From positions 1 through 64,000 of the forward strand of contig JAEWIF010000049.1 of assembly GCA_023387335.1 (NCBI GenBank): DNA of 64,000 bases. The letters are read 5' to 3'. Under the pieces are notes generated by a model. It was not told where the DNA came from. It did not search any database and saw nothing but the letters and a program-made list of their open reading frames with translations. Source of the stretch: Pseudomonadota bacterium. GTDB lineage: Bacteria > Pseudomonadota > Gammaproteobacteria > Burkholderiales > Burkholderiaceae_C. The position numbers and the translations under genes are program-made. Shown in pieces: positions 8,151 through 15,326 of the stretch. Numbering within the stretch: the stretch's first letter is position 1; the number at the start of each line of letters is the position of its first letter.

Positions 8151-9044
8151 TCAGCCGGGGTTCGCCGGCTCCGGGGATTTCGCCCCCTCGCGCAGCACGC
8201 CGTTGATCTCCGCGCCGAAGATGAGCGTCGTCGCGCTGATGTACAGGAACACCAGCGTGCCGACCACTCCCGCGAAGCTGCCGTAGAGCAGCGCCAGCTT
8301 GCCGGCGCTGCGCAGCGTGTACGACAGCGTCGCGGCGGCCGCCACCCACAGCGCGGCGCCCACCAGCGCGCCCGGGACCACGGTGTAGAGCCGCTGCGGG
8401 ATGTCGGGCAGCCAGCCGTACAGCAACGCGTACAGCACCACCAGCACCAGGTAGGCCAGGCCGTAGCGGACGCTGAGGTGGACGAAGATCGTGTCCCGCC
8501 CCCCGCCCGTGGTCGCCTCCACCAGCTGCCACACGTACGGCATGACGACCACCGAGCTGAACGCGGCGAGGATCGCCGTGCCGACGATCAGGGTGAACAG
8601 CGTGACCTTGATGCGGGCCTTCCAGAAGGAGAGTCCGCGATCGATGCCGTAGGCACGGTTGAGCGCCGAGCGGATCGCCTGCACGCCCGACGAGGCCGTC
8701 CACACCGTCGCCAGCACGCCGATGGCCAGCAGCGCCTGGTTGCGCTGCGCCAGCACCTGCCTGATGACCGGCTGCATCGCGTCGCGCACGAGCTGCGGCG
8801 CGTATTCCATGACGCGATCGGCCAGCGCCGCCGCGTCGCCGGGCTGCCCGAAGTAACCGGCGGAAGCCGACAGCAGGAGGAGCAGCGGAAACATCGCCAG
8901 CACCGACGAGAACGCCAGGCTGCCGGCCTGGTTGCCGCTCTGGTGCAGGATGTAGTTGCGCATGGCCCGGAACGTGACGTGCAGGCCGGGGATGGCCAGC
9001 ACGAGGTCCCGGACGCGATGCCACGCTTCACGAAATCCGCTCAT
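8151..9044 (-). CDS. YihY/BrkB-family inner-membrane protein (UPF0761), 297 aa
   Basis: Six predicted transmembrane segments spread from about residue 30 to 250, in the YihY/virulence factor BrkB family. The motifs YILHQSGNQAGSLAFSSVLA near the N-terminus and FLYISATTLIFGAEINGVL near the C-terminus are hallmarks of the family. The C-terminus is polar (GAKSPEPANPG). The start at 9044 (MSGFREAW) matches the family; an upstream in-frame ATG would add an Arg-rich unsupported extension. The role is not established in general, despite the old name derived from ribonuclease BN. Confidence 0.92.
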   Translation of the reverse strand: MSGFREAWHRVRDLVLAIPGLHVTFRAMRNYILHQSGNQAGSLAFSSVLAMFPLLLLLSASAGYFGQPGDAAALADRVMEYAPQLVRDAMQPVIRQVLAQRNQALLAIGVLATVWTASSGVQAIRSALNRAYGIDRGLSFWKARIKVTLFTLIVGTAILAAFSSVVVMPYVWQLVEATTGGGRDTIFVHLSVRYGLAYLVLVVLYALLYGWLPDIPQRLYTVVPGALVGAALWVAAAATLSYTLRSAGKLALLYGSFAGVVGTLVFLYISATTLIFGAEINGVLREGAKSPEPANPG

Positions 9045-9091
9045 GCGCGGAGTGTGACCGCGCGGCCGTGCAGGCAGCGTCGGCCTGACGC

Positions 9092-9832
9092 TCAACGTGC
9101 TGCGGGTGTCAGCAGCGCGGTCTGCATCTCGCCCGGGCCCACCGAGCTGAAGGGCTGCCACGTGATCGCGACGGCACCGTCCGGCAGGGCCACGCGCGCG
9201 GCGCTCCAGCCGTGGCTCGGGCCGCCGAGTTCGATCGGCGCGTCGAGGGCGGTGCCGTCGGCGGCGAAGTGCTGGATGAGCAGGCCGAACCGCAACTGGT
9301 CCGTCACGCCGAACTGCAGGTAGCCGCCGCCCAGCGCTTCCACGCGCGCATCGCGGCTGGCGGACAGGTCATCGGCCGGTTCGGGAATGGCGGTCTCGCC
9401 GCCGACGCGCTGGCCCGCGGCGTCGTAGCGCTGCTCGAAGTAATCGCGCTGGACGGCGCCCGCGGCGTCGAACGTCGCGGTGAACCAGACGATGCGATAG
9501 CCGCCGTCGCCCGTCGCCGCCATGCCCAGCAGCGTCTGGAAGTCGGCGGTCGTGGCATTGGCGGTGGATGTCGTTCCGAGCGTGTAGCGGACTTCGGCGG
9601 CCACGGCGGGCGGCGGATTCGAGGCCGGGCCCGAAGGCGCTGCGCTCGATCCCGATCCGGACGCCAGGCCACCCGATCCGGACGCCGCGGCGCTGGTGGG
9701 CGCCGGATTGTTCGCGGAAGCGCCGGCCAGTGCGGTCGTGTCGCCGCCTCCGCCGCCGCCACCACAGCCCGCCAGCGCGAGCACGAGCCCGACAAGGAAG
9801 GGCGCGACGGCGCCGCGAATCCGGTACTGCAT
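9092..9832 (-). CDS. Predicted lipoprotein with glycine-rich linker, 246 aa
   Basis: N-terminal lipoprotein signal with lipobox LAGC, the cysteine being followed by eight glycines, then an Ala/Ser/Pro-rich linker to about residue 75. The remainder is a beta-rich domain with repeated short motifs (DAAGAVQRDYFEQRYDAAGQR) reminiscent of repeat-containing surface proteins. The start at 9832 is chosen because GGGAGA lies upstream and the lipobox then falls at the right distance. No family or function recognised; most likely anchored in the outer membrane facing the periplasm or surface. Tandem glycine runs may vary in length between strains. Confidence 0.78.
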   Translation of the reverse strand: MQYRIRGAVAPFLVGLVLALAGCGGGGGGGDTTALAGASANNPAPTSAAASGSGGLASGSGSSAAPSGPASNPPPAVAAEVRYTLGTTSTANATTADFQTLLGMAATGDGGYRIVWFTATFDAAGAVQRDYFEQRYDAAGQRVGGETAIPEPADDLSASRDARVEALGGGYLQFGVTDQLRFGLLIQHFAADGTALDAPIELGGPSHGWSAARVALPDGAVAITWQPFSSVGPGEMQTALLTPAAR

Positions 9833-10052
9833 GAGATCTCCCTGAGCGTTCAGGTACCGGTTGTAGAAAAAGGCAGAGCACCGTGGGGCTCGCACGGTCC
9901 GGCATGCGAAACCGGGTGTTGGGCGCGGATACGCCGTCGCGTTCGAAAGGCGCGCGGATCGTCGGGGTGGGTGCGGCAAGGCCGGACGGCAGTTACGCCT
10001 TGGCACCGCTGCGGCGCCGCTGCTGGGTCGCACCGGCGCGACGCGGCGCGGT

Positions 10053-10892
10053 TCACTCCACCTTGAGGCTGCTCAGCAGCGGATCGCCGTCGGGGTAGTG
10101 CAGGTCCAGCGACCGCAGGGTGTCGCGCAGCGCCAGCGCGATCATGAGGTTGCGGTGCGTCTTGGAGTCCGCCGGCACGACCGTCCACGGCGCCCACGCG
10201 GTCGAGGTGGCCGCCAGCAGCTGTTCGTACGCGAGCTGGTAGGCGTCCCACTGCTTGCGCACGTCCAGGTCCTCGCGGCGGAATTTCCAGCGCTTCTCCG
10301 GGTCGTCGATGCGCGCCTGCAGCCGCTCGCGCTGCTCGTCGCGCGAGATGTGCAGCATGAACTTGAGCACGACGGTGCCGGTCTCCACCAGCAGCCGTTC
10401 GAAGTCGTTGATGTGCGCGTAGCGACGCTCCTTCTCCGCCGCCGCGATCGCGCCGGACACCACCGGCACCAGCACGTCTTCGTAGTGGCTGCGGTTGAAG
10501 CAGACGATCTCGCCGGTGGCGGGCACCTCCTGGTGGATGCGCCAGAGGAAGTCGTGCGCGCGCTCCACCGGGCTCGGGGCCTGCCACGCGACGGTGCGCA
10601 CCCCGATCGGGCTCATCCGCCCGAGCACCGCGCGCAGGGTGCCGTCCTTGCCGCTGGTGTCCAGGCCCTGCAGCACGAGCAGCAGCTTGTGGCGGCGGTC
10701 CGCGTAGAAGAGGTTCTGCAGCGCATCCAGCTCCTGCGCCAGCTCGTCGACCCGGGCGCGATCGGCCCCCTTGTCACCCGAGGAGAAGGGCTTGTCGCCC
10801 GGGTCGAGCGCGGCGAGCGAGAAGCCCTCGACGGGCGCCTCGAGCCGCCAGCGCGCCCATGGGTCCTGGCCCTTCTTCCGCTTGCTTGCCAT
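10053..10892 (-). CDS. ppk2: Polyphosphate kinase 2 family protein, 279 aa
   Basis: PPK2 transfers phosphate between polyphosphate and nucleotides in the cytoplasm. The Walker A motif GLDTSGKDG is at 76-84; the lid/Walker B region FNRSHYEDVLVPVV is at 132-145. The 279-residue length and single domain fit short PPK2 enzymes. It may prefer nucleoside mono- or diphosphates; class assignment would need alignment. After the TGA stop the same frame remains open for 19 further codons to a TAA at 9993-9995. Upstream neighbours are small unknown genes, so no operon partner suggests a special role. Confidence 0.95.
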   Translation of the reverse strand: MASKRKKGQDPWARWRLEAPVEGFSLAALDPGDKPFSSGDKGADRARVDELAQELDALQNLFYADRRHKLLLVLQGLDTSGKDGTLRAVLGRMSPIGVRTVAWQAPSPVERAHDFLWRIHQEVPATGEIVCFNRSHYEDVLVPVVSGAIAAAEKERRYAHINDFERLLVETGTVVLKFMLHISRDEQRERLQARIDDPEKRWKFRREDLDVRKQWDAYQLAYEQLLAATSTAWAPWTVVPADSKTHRNLMIALALRDTLRSLDLHYPDGDPLLSSLKVE

Positions 10893-10913
10893 CGCGGCAG
10901 TTTAGGTGCGCGC

Positions 10914-11135
10914 TCACCTCTTCAATCCGCGGACCGCGGCCGCCATTTCCTCCATGGCCGCCTGGTAGAGGTCGTTGGCCGAGGCACGCAGGGCGTGGCT
11001 GTCGTGGATCTCGGTGTCGGAGGGAAACTCGCCCGAGCCTTCTATCGCGGCCAGCGACTTCTCCAGGACCGCCTTCTCCGCGGCCGAGGCCGCCCGGTCA
11101 GCCATTCGCCATTCCTTGAAGTAGTCGAGGGACAT
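10914..11135 (-). CDS. Small unidentified protein, 63-73 aa
   Basis: A short frame ending at 10914 and rich in Ala/Glu (ASAAEKAVLEKSLAAIEG), predicted to be mostly helical. Two starts are possible: ATG at 11135 (MSLDYFKEWR, no ribosome site) and ATG at 11105 (MADRAAS, preceded by AAGGA at ideal spacing), giving 73 or 63 residues. The shorter version is better supported by its ribosome site. It lies 21 bp upstream of ppk2 on the same strand, so the two may be co-transcribed. It is divergent from the DUF2277 gene, which starts at 11191. No family recognised. Confidence 0.5.
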   Translation of the reverse strand: MSLDYFKEWRMADRAASAAEKAVLEKSLAAIEGSGEFPSDTEIHDSHALRASANDLYQAAMEEMAAAVRGLKR

Positions 11136-11190
11136 CGAAGTGCGATTGCATGGGGCCGGCCAGGTTCCCGTGGCTGCGTACCATGCAGCC

Positions 11191-11463
11191 ATGTGCCGGA
11201 ACATCAAGACCCTCTTCAATTTCGAGCCGCCGGCGACGGAGCTCGAGATCCGCGATGCATCGCTGCAGTTCGTCCGCAAGCTCAGTGGCTTCAACGTCCC
11301 GTCGAAGGCGAATGAGGAAGCCTTCGAGCGCGCGGTCGAAGAGGTCGCGGCATCGGCCCGTAAGTTGATCCGGTCGCTGGTCACCACCGCCGAGCCCCGC
11401 ACGCGCGAGGCCGAGGCCGCCAAGGCCCGTGAGCGCGCCATCGCGCGCTTCGGCGCGAGGTGA
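11191..11463 (+). CDS. DUF2277 family protein, 90 aa
   Basis: Starts MCRNIKTLFNFEPPATELEI, the conserved N-terminus of DUF2277, a small family of unknown function. The Cys at position 2 and the FVRKLSGF segment (about 29-36) are family features. An upstream in-frame start would add 17 unsupported residues. TACCAT (11179-11184) lies six bases before the ATG and no Shine-Dalgarno is present, so the mRNA may be leaderless. It is followed after 3 bp by a 104-residue gene and then by an overlapping secreted-protein gene, forming a tight three-gene unit. Confidence 0.9.
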   Translation: MCRNIKTLFNFEPPATELEIRDASLQFVRKLSGFNVPSKANEEAFERAVEEVAASARKLIRSLVTTAEPRTREAEAAKARERAIARFGAR

Positions 11464-11466
11464 TCC

Positions 11467-11781
11467 ATGGACGATGCGAACCAGATCGAGGTGCCGCCTT
11501 CGTTCACGGCGCTGTTCACTTCGCCATCCGGCCGGCTGACCGAGCCGATGTCGGCGGTGCGCGAGCGCTACGAGCTCTGCGAAGACCTGGCCCAGCTGCT
11601 GACGGAACAGGCGTCCACGATGCAGTTCAGGACCGGCGCGCCGGAGGTCGAGTTGCTGAAGACCATCCGGCTCGGGCTCTCGGAAGCCGAAGGGCCGGTG
11701 ACGCCGGCCGAGGCGCTGTGGGTGGTGACGCGCCTGGCGGAACTGCTCAACTGGGAAGCGCCGGGGCCGGACGGCGCGTGA
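11467..11781 (+). CDS. Conserved-looking small acidic protein, 104 aa
   Basis: 104 residues, acidic and helical, cytoplasmic. It starts MDDANQIEVPPSFTALF, preceded by AGGTGA. The middle part (ERYELCEDLAQLLTEQAST) and the C-terminal VTPAEALWVVTRLAELL form amphipathic helices. Similar short proteins beginning with a PPSF(T/L)ALF motif seem familiar from other Burkholderiales, but I cannot assign a biochemical role. Its TGA overlaps the GTG start of the next gene (GTGA), indicating translational coupling. Confidence 0.8.
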   Translation: MDDANQIEVPPSFTALFTSPSGRLTEPMSAVRERYELCEDLAQLLTEQASTMQFRTGAPEVELLKTIRLGLSEAEGPVTPAEALWVVTRLAELLNWEAPGPDGA

Positions 11782-12113
11782 AGATCGTGCGCACCCGCCC
11801 ATCCGTCGTCGTCGCGATGATCGTGGCGCATGCCCCGCTCGCCGGGTCCGCGACGCCGCCGCCTTCCTTCGAGGTCGCCTACCGCGCGTGGGATGTCGTG
11901 ACCGAGCTCGCCCGCAACAACGGCGACCCGGCCATCAGCGGCGAGTGCGGCAGGACGTTCCGGCCCTTCGTGATCCCGGGCCTGCGCCGGCAGACCAGGC
12001 CGGAGGAGGGCGTCGCCGCCGCGGCTTGCGTCGAGGCCGCCCGGGCCGCCTGCGCGAACACGGGGCTGCGAAAGTCCGCGGAGATCGCGAAGAAGTGCAA
12101 GGAGTTCAGGTAG
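11778..12113 (+). CDS. Small secreted cysteine-containing protein, 111 aa
   Basis: It starts at the GTG overlapping the stop of the preceding gene. The N-terminal VKIVRTRPSVVVAMIVAHAPLAGSA reads as a signal peptide with positively charged start and short hydrophobic core. The mature part of about 85 residues holds four cysteines (in GECGRT, AAACVEA, AACANTG and KKCKEF), enough for two disulphides in the periplasm. No family recognised. Third and last gene of the DUF2277 unit. Confidence 0.7.
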   Translation: MKIVRTRPSVVVAMIVAHAPLAGSATPPPSFEVAYRAWDVVTELARNNGDPAISGECGRTFRPFVIPGLRRQTRPEEGVAAAACVEAARAACANTGLRKSAEIAKKCKEFR

Positions 12114-12144
12114 CCGCAGGCCCGTTTCTCTGCCGCGCAGGCTC

Positions 12145-12831
12145 CTAGGGCCGCAGCAGGTTGCGCTGCACGCGCAGGAGGTGTTCGGTGGCGACGGCGC
12201 GCGCCTCGTGCACGTCGCGGCGCTTCAAGGCCTGCACCAGTTCGCGGTGTTCGGCCTGGTACTGCAGGCGGCGCTCGGGCGTGACGCTGCGCTTCTTCAG
12301 CACGCCCCACTCGCCCTGGTTGCGCACCTGGTTCATCAGCTGGAACACGTTGGAGACGAAGCTGTTGTGGGCGGCGACGGCGATGGTCTCGTGCAGCATG
12401 CCGTCCCAGTGCTCGAACTCCTCGAGCGTGGTGGCGGCTTCCGCCTGGGCGCAGCAGGCATCCATCTGCTCGAAGTCCGCCGCGGTGGCGTTGCCGATCA
12501 CCATCTCCAGGATGGCGGGCTCCAGCGACAGCCTCGCCTCCATCAGCTCGGCCGGGCTGGTCTGGCGCACGGGGTCGGCCGCCGCCAGGCCGTTCACCAC
12601 CGCGCCGGCCTGCTCCGTGACGTAGGTGCCGCTGCCCACCGTCTGGCTGATGGCGCCGAGGTCCTTCAGCTCCTGCAGCACGCGGCGCACGCTGGTGCGG
12701 CTGATGCCGAACTGGTCGCACAGCGCCCGCTCGGTCGGCAGGCGGTCGCCGGCCTGCCAGCGGTTGGCGCGCAGGCTGGCGAGGATGTAGTCGCGCAGGC
12801 CCGATGCGGTGTTCAACGGCGTTCCCTCCAT
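12145..12831 (-). CDS. FadR-subfamily GntR transcriptional regulator, 228 aa
   Basis: N-terminal winged helix (about residues 10-75) with GDRLPTERALCDQFGISRTSVRRVLQELKDLG, and a helical FCD ligand-binding domain containing HETIAVAAHN and HRELVQALKRRD, whose Asp/His residues usually bind metal and a carboxylate. The start at 12831 (MEGTPLNTASG) is preferred over a more upstream ATG, which would run into the divergent promoter. It is divergent from the FAH-family gene at 12980 and the shared gap carries TTGGT repeats, so it probably represses both itself and the FAH/Mo-hydroxylase operon until a small organic acid binds. Confidence 0.93.
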   Translation of the reverse strand: MEGTPLNTASGLRDYILASLRANRWQAGDRLPTERALCDQFGISRTSVRRVLQELKDLGAISQTVGSGTYVTEQAGAVVNGLAAADPVRQTSPAELMEARLSLEPAILEMVIGNATAADFEQMDACCAQAEAATTLEEFEHWDGMLHETIAVAAHNSFVSNVFQLMNQVRNQGEWGVLKKRSVTPERRLQYQAEHRELVQALKRRDVHEARAVATEHLLRVQRNLLRP

Positions 12832-12837
12832 GGTCTG

Positions 12838-12856
12838 AACCAAATCATACCAATTC
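12838..12856 (-). promoter_or_regulatory. Operator/-10 candidate of the GntR regulator
   Basis: On the minus strand this reads AATTGGTATGATTTGGTT, two TTGGT half-sites ten bases apart enclosing a TATGAT -10-like hexamer, 7 bp upstream of the GntR start codon. The same TTGGT-N5-TTGGT arrangement occurs on the plus strand at 12925-12939, so autorepression is likely. No good -35 was found. Confidence 0.5.
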
Positions 12857-12884
12857 GCCTCGAGCCGAAGTCTCAGCGACGCGC

Positions 12885-12957
12885 TTGACTGCGACGGCCG
12901 TTGGCCTATCATCGCGAGCCGTTTTTGGTTCGTATTGGTTCGGCGTCAAGACCAATT
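12885..12957 (+). promoter_or_regulatory. Promoter and operator of the FAH/Mo-hydroxylase operon
   Basis: TTGACT (12885-12890), 16 bp, TATCAT (12907-12912) is a good sigma70 promoter with a start near 12919. Directly downstream lies TTGGTTCGTATTGGTTCG (12925-12942), an exact 8-bp direct repeat with 10-bp period, and an inverted ACCAATT at 12951-12957. A repressor bound there would block transcription initiation. The divergent GntR protein is the obvious candidate. Confidence 0.6.
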
Positions 12958-12979
12958 GACGCGAACGCCTGGAGATTCG

Positions 12980-13852
12980 ATGCGCATCGCTACCTTCGTC
13001 GCCGGCGGCCGCCGGCAAGTGGGCCGTGTTTCGGCCGATGGCCGGCAGGTCACGCCTTTCAAGCTGTCCCCCGAAGCCGCCCAGCGCGGCGCCCAGCCGC
13101 TGGTCGAAGCGGCCGTCCGCGGCGAGCCGCTGCCCGCGCTGGAGTCCGCCAGCCTGGCCATCGCCTCCGTGAAACTGGAAGCGCCCATCCCGCTGCCGCG
13201 CCGCAACGTCTGGTGCGTGGGCCGCAACTACCACGCCCATGCCAAGGAGCTGGCCGCGTCCGTGTTCAAGGACAACGCTGCCAACGTGCAGGAGTGGCCG
13301 ATCGTCTTCACCAAGGTGCCCGAGACCGTGAACGGCCCCTACGACGACGTCGCGCTGCCGGGCGCCGCGGTGTCCTCGCAGATCGACTACGAGGCCGAAC
13401 TGGTGGTCGTGATCGGCAAGGGCGGCAAGAACATCGCCAAGGCCGACGCGATGCAGCACATCTTCGGCTACACGATCTGCAACGACGTGACGGCCCGCGA
13501 CGTGCAGATGCGCCACCAGCAGTGGGACATGGGCAAGTCGTTCGACACCTTCTGCCCCATGGGCCCGTGGATCGTGACGGCCGACGAGATGGACGGCCGC
13601 AAGACCCACGTGCGCTGCTGGGTCAACGGCGAGCTGCGCCAGGACGCGCCCACCGAGAACATGATCTTCGACATCCCGACGCTGATCGAGACCGTCTCGC
13701 GCGGCATCACGCTGCTGCCGGGCGACCTGATCGCCACCGGCACCGCCGCCGGCGTGGGCATGGGCTTCAAGCCGCCGCGCTACCTCGCTGCCGGCGACGT
13801 GGTCCGCATCGAGATCGACGGCATCGGCTCGATCGAGAACAAGTTCGCCTGA
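12980..13852 (+). CDS. Fumarylacetoacetate hydrolase family protein, 290 aa
   Basis: FAH-fold metal-dependent enzyme that hydrolyses or decarboxylates C-C bonds of beta-diketo acids, or hydrates 2-oxo acids, in the cytoplasm. The FAH domain starts at about residue 75: GRNYHAHAKE (81-90), DYEAELVVVIG (136-146) with metal-binding acids, and NDVTARDVQ (168-176). The N-terminal 70 residues are the usual extra domain. The start at 12980 has GGAG upstream. It heads an operon continuing with a Bug receptor and a molybdenum hydroxylase, so it probably handles a ring-cleavage or hydroxylated product of the same pathway. The exact substrate is not readable. Confidence 0.93.
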   Translation: MRIATFVAGGRRQVGRVSADGRQVTPFKLSPEAAQRGAQPLVEAAVRGEPLPALESASLAIASVKLEAPIPLPRRNVWCVGRNYHAHAKELAASVFKDNAANVQEWPIVFTKVPETVNGPYDDVALPGAAVSSQIDYEAELVVVIGKGGKNIAKADAMQHIFGYTICNDVTARDVQMRHQQWDMGKSFDTFCPMGPWIVTADEMDGRKTHVRCWVNGELRQDAPTENMIFDIPTLIETVSRGITLLPGDLIATGTAAGVGMGFKPPRYLAAGDVVRIEIDGIGSIENKFA

Positions 13853-13891
13853 CATCGGGCACCGACGACGACACAACAAAAGGAGACAACG

Positions 13892-14860
13892 ATGACCTTC
13901 ACCCGCCGCCCCGTCCTGCGCCTGCTGGCCGCAGCCGCCGCCCTGGCCGCCGCCACCGGCGCGTTCGCGCAGAGCGACTATCCCAACCGCGCGGTGAAGG
14001 TCATCGTGCCGTTCGCCGCCGGCGGCCCGGCCGACAACTACGCGCGCTTCATCGCCCAGCGCCTGGGCGATGCGCTCAAGCAGCCGTTCGTCGTCGACGA
14101 CAAGCCGGGCGCGGGCTCGGTGATCGGCACCGACCTCGTGGCCAAGTCGCCGGCCGACGGCTACACGCTGCTGCTGATGTCCAACACGCACACGGTCAAC
14201 GAGACGCTGATCCCGAACAAGCCGTTCAAGCTGATGTCGGACTTCGTCGGTGTCGCGCCGATCAACTCGTCCGACCTGATGCTGGTGGTCCATCCCTCGG
14301 TGCCGGCCAAGTCGCTGCCTGAACTGATCGCGCTGGCCAAGTCGAAGCCGGGCAGGATGAACTACGCGTCCTCGGGCAACGGAACGCCCTACCACATGGC
14401 CGGCGAGCTGTTCAAGCACCTGGCCGGCGTGGACATCGTGCACGTGCCCTACAAGGGCAGCTCCGGCGCCCGCACCGACGTGATGGGCGGCCAGGTCGAC
14501 ATGATGTTCGACGCGGTGACCACCATGGCGCCGGTCGCCAAGGAAGGCAAGGTGCGCGCGCTCGCCACCACCGGCCCGGCCCGCACCGGCGACCTGCCCA
14601 CCGTGGCGGAGACCGTGCCGAACTACGAAGCCACCATCTGGCTCGGCCTGATGGCGCCCAAGGGCACGCCCCAGGCCATCGTGGACAAGCTCAACGCGGA
14701 AGTGCGCAAGATCGTGGCGCAGCCCGAAACCAGGGCGGCCTGGACCAGGCAGGGCGCGACGCCCCTGTCCATGAACCCGTCGGAATTCACCGCCTACCTC
14801 AACAAGGACATCGAGAAGTGGGGCGCCATCGTGAAGGCGTCGGGCATCAAGCCGGAGTGA
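13892..14860 (+). CDS. Bug/TctC-family periplasmic receptor, 322 aa
   Basis: Signal peptide of 26 residues carrying RR at 5-6 and an AFA cleavage site, then SDYPNRAVKVIVPFAAGGP, VVDDKPGAGSVIG and VHVPYKGSSGARTD. A strong AAGGAGA ribosome site lies 8 bp upstream. It is second in the operon after the FAH gene and 4 bp before the 2Fe-2S subunit gene, so the ligand is presumably the N-heterocyclic or aromatic acid that the hydroxylase attacks (inference from position only). Confidence 0.95.
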   Translation: MTFTRRPVLRLLAAAAALAAATGAFAQSDYPNRAVKVIVPFAAGGPADNYARFIAQRLGDALKQPFVVDDKPGAGSVIGTDLVAKSPADGYTLLLMSNTHTVNETLIPNKPFKLMSDFVGVAPINSSDLMLVVHPSVPAKSLPELIALAKSKPGRMNYASSGNGTPYHMAGELFKHLAGVDIVHVPYKGSSGARTDVMGGQVDMMFDAVTTMAPVAKEGKVRALATTGPARTGDLPTVAETVPNYEATIWLGLMAPKGTPQAIVDKLNAEVRKIVAQPETRAAWTRQGATPLSMNPSEFTAYLNKDIEKWGAIVKASGIKPE

Positions 14861-14864
14861 CCGC

Positions 14865-15326
14865 GTGCCCGCCGAGTTCGCGTTCACGCTCAACGGGCAG
14901 GCGACCACCGTGCGCGCGGAGCCCGCGCAGTCGCTGCTGGAGGTCCTGCGCGACACCTGCGGCCTGAAGGCGACCCGCCTGGGTTGCGGCCTCGGCCAGT
15001 GCGGCGCCTGCACCGTGCTGGTGGACGGCGAGGCCCGGCACGCCTGCGACACCTCGATGGAGGCGGCGGCCGGGCGCGACATCACCACGCTGGAAGGCCT
15101 GGGCAGCCGGGCCGATCCGCATCCGCTGCAGGCCGCTTTCGTCGAAGAGCAGGCGCTGCAATGCGGTTTCTGCACCACCGGCATGCTGATGCGCGGCGCG
15201 GCCCTGCTGCGGCGCAATCCGCACCCGGGCGAACAGGAGATCCGGCAGGCCCTGGACGGCAACCTGTGCCGCTGCGGCGTGCACAACCGCATCGTGCGCG
15301 CGGTCCGGAAGGCGACCGGCGCATGA
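14865..15326 (+). CDS. Molybdenum hydroxylase, 2Fe-2S small subunit, 153 aa
   Basis: Small subunit of a xanthine-dehydrogenase-family enzyme, carrying two 2Fe-2S clusters that move electrons from the molybdenum centre. N-terminal plant-ferredoxin-type ligands Cys41, Cys46, Cys49 and Cys61 (GCGLGQCGACTVLVDG); C-terminal helical domain ligands Cys100, Cys103, Cys135 and Cys137 (QCGFCTTG, LCRCG). All eight are present. The GTG start at 14865 is the only one fitting the family N-terminus and follows the Bug stop by 4 bp. Its TGA overlaps the ATG of the large subunit. Similar to IorA/NicA-type small subunits. Confidence 0.95.
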   Translation: MPAEFAFTLNGQATTVRAEPAQSLLEVLRDTCGLKATRLGCGLGQCGACTVLVDGEARHACDTSMEAAAGRDITTLEGLGSRADPHPLQAAFVEEQALQCGFCTTGMLMRGAALLRRNPHPGEQEIRQALDGNLCRCGVHNRIVRAVRKATGA

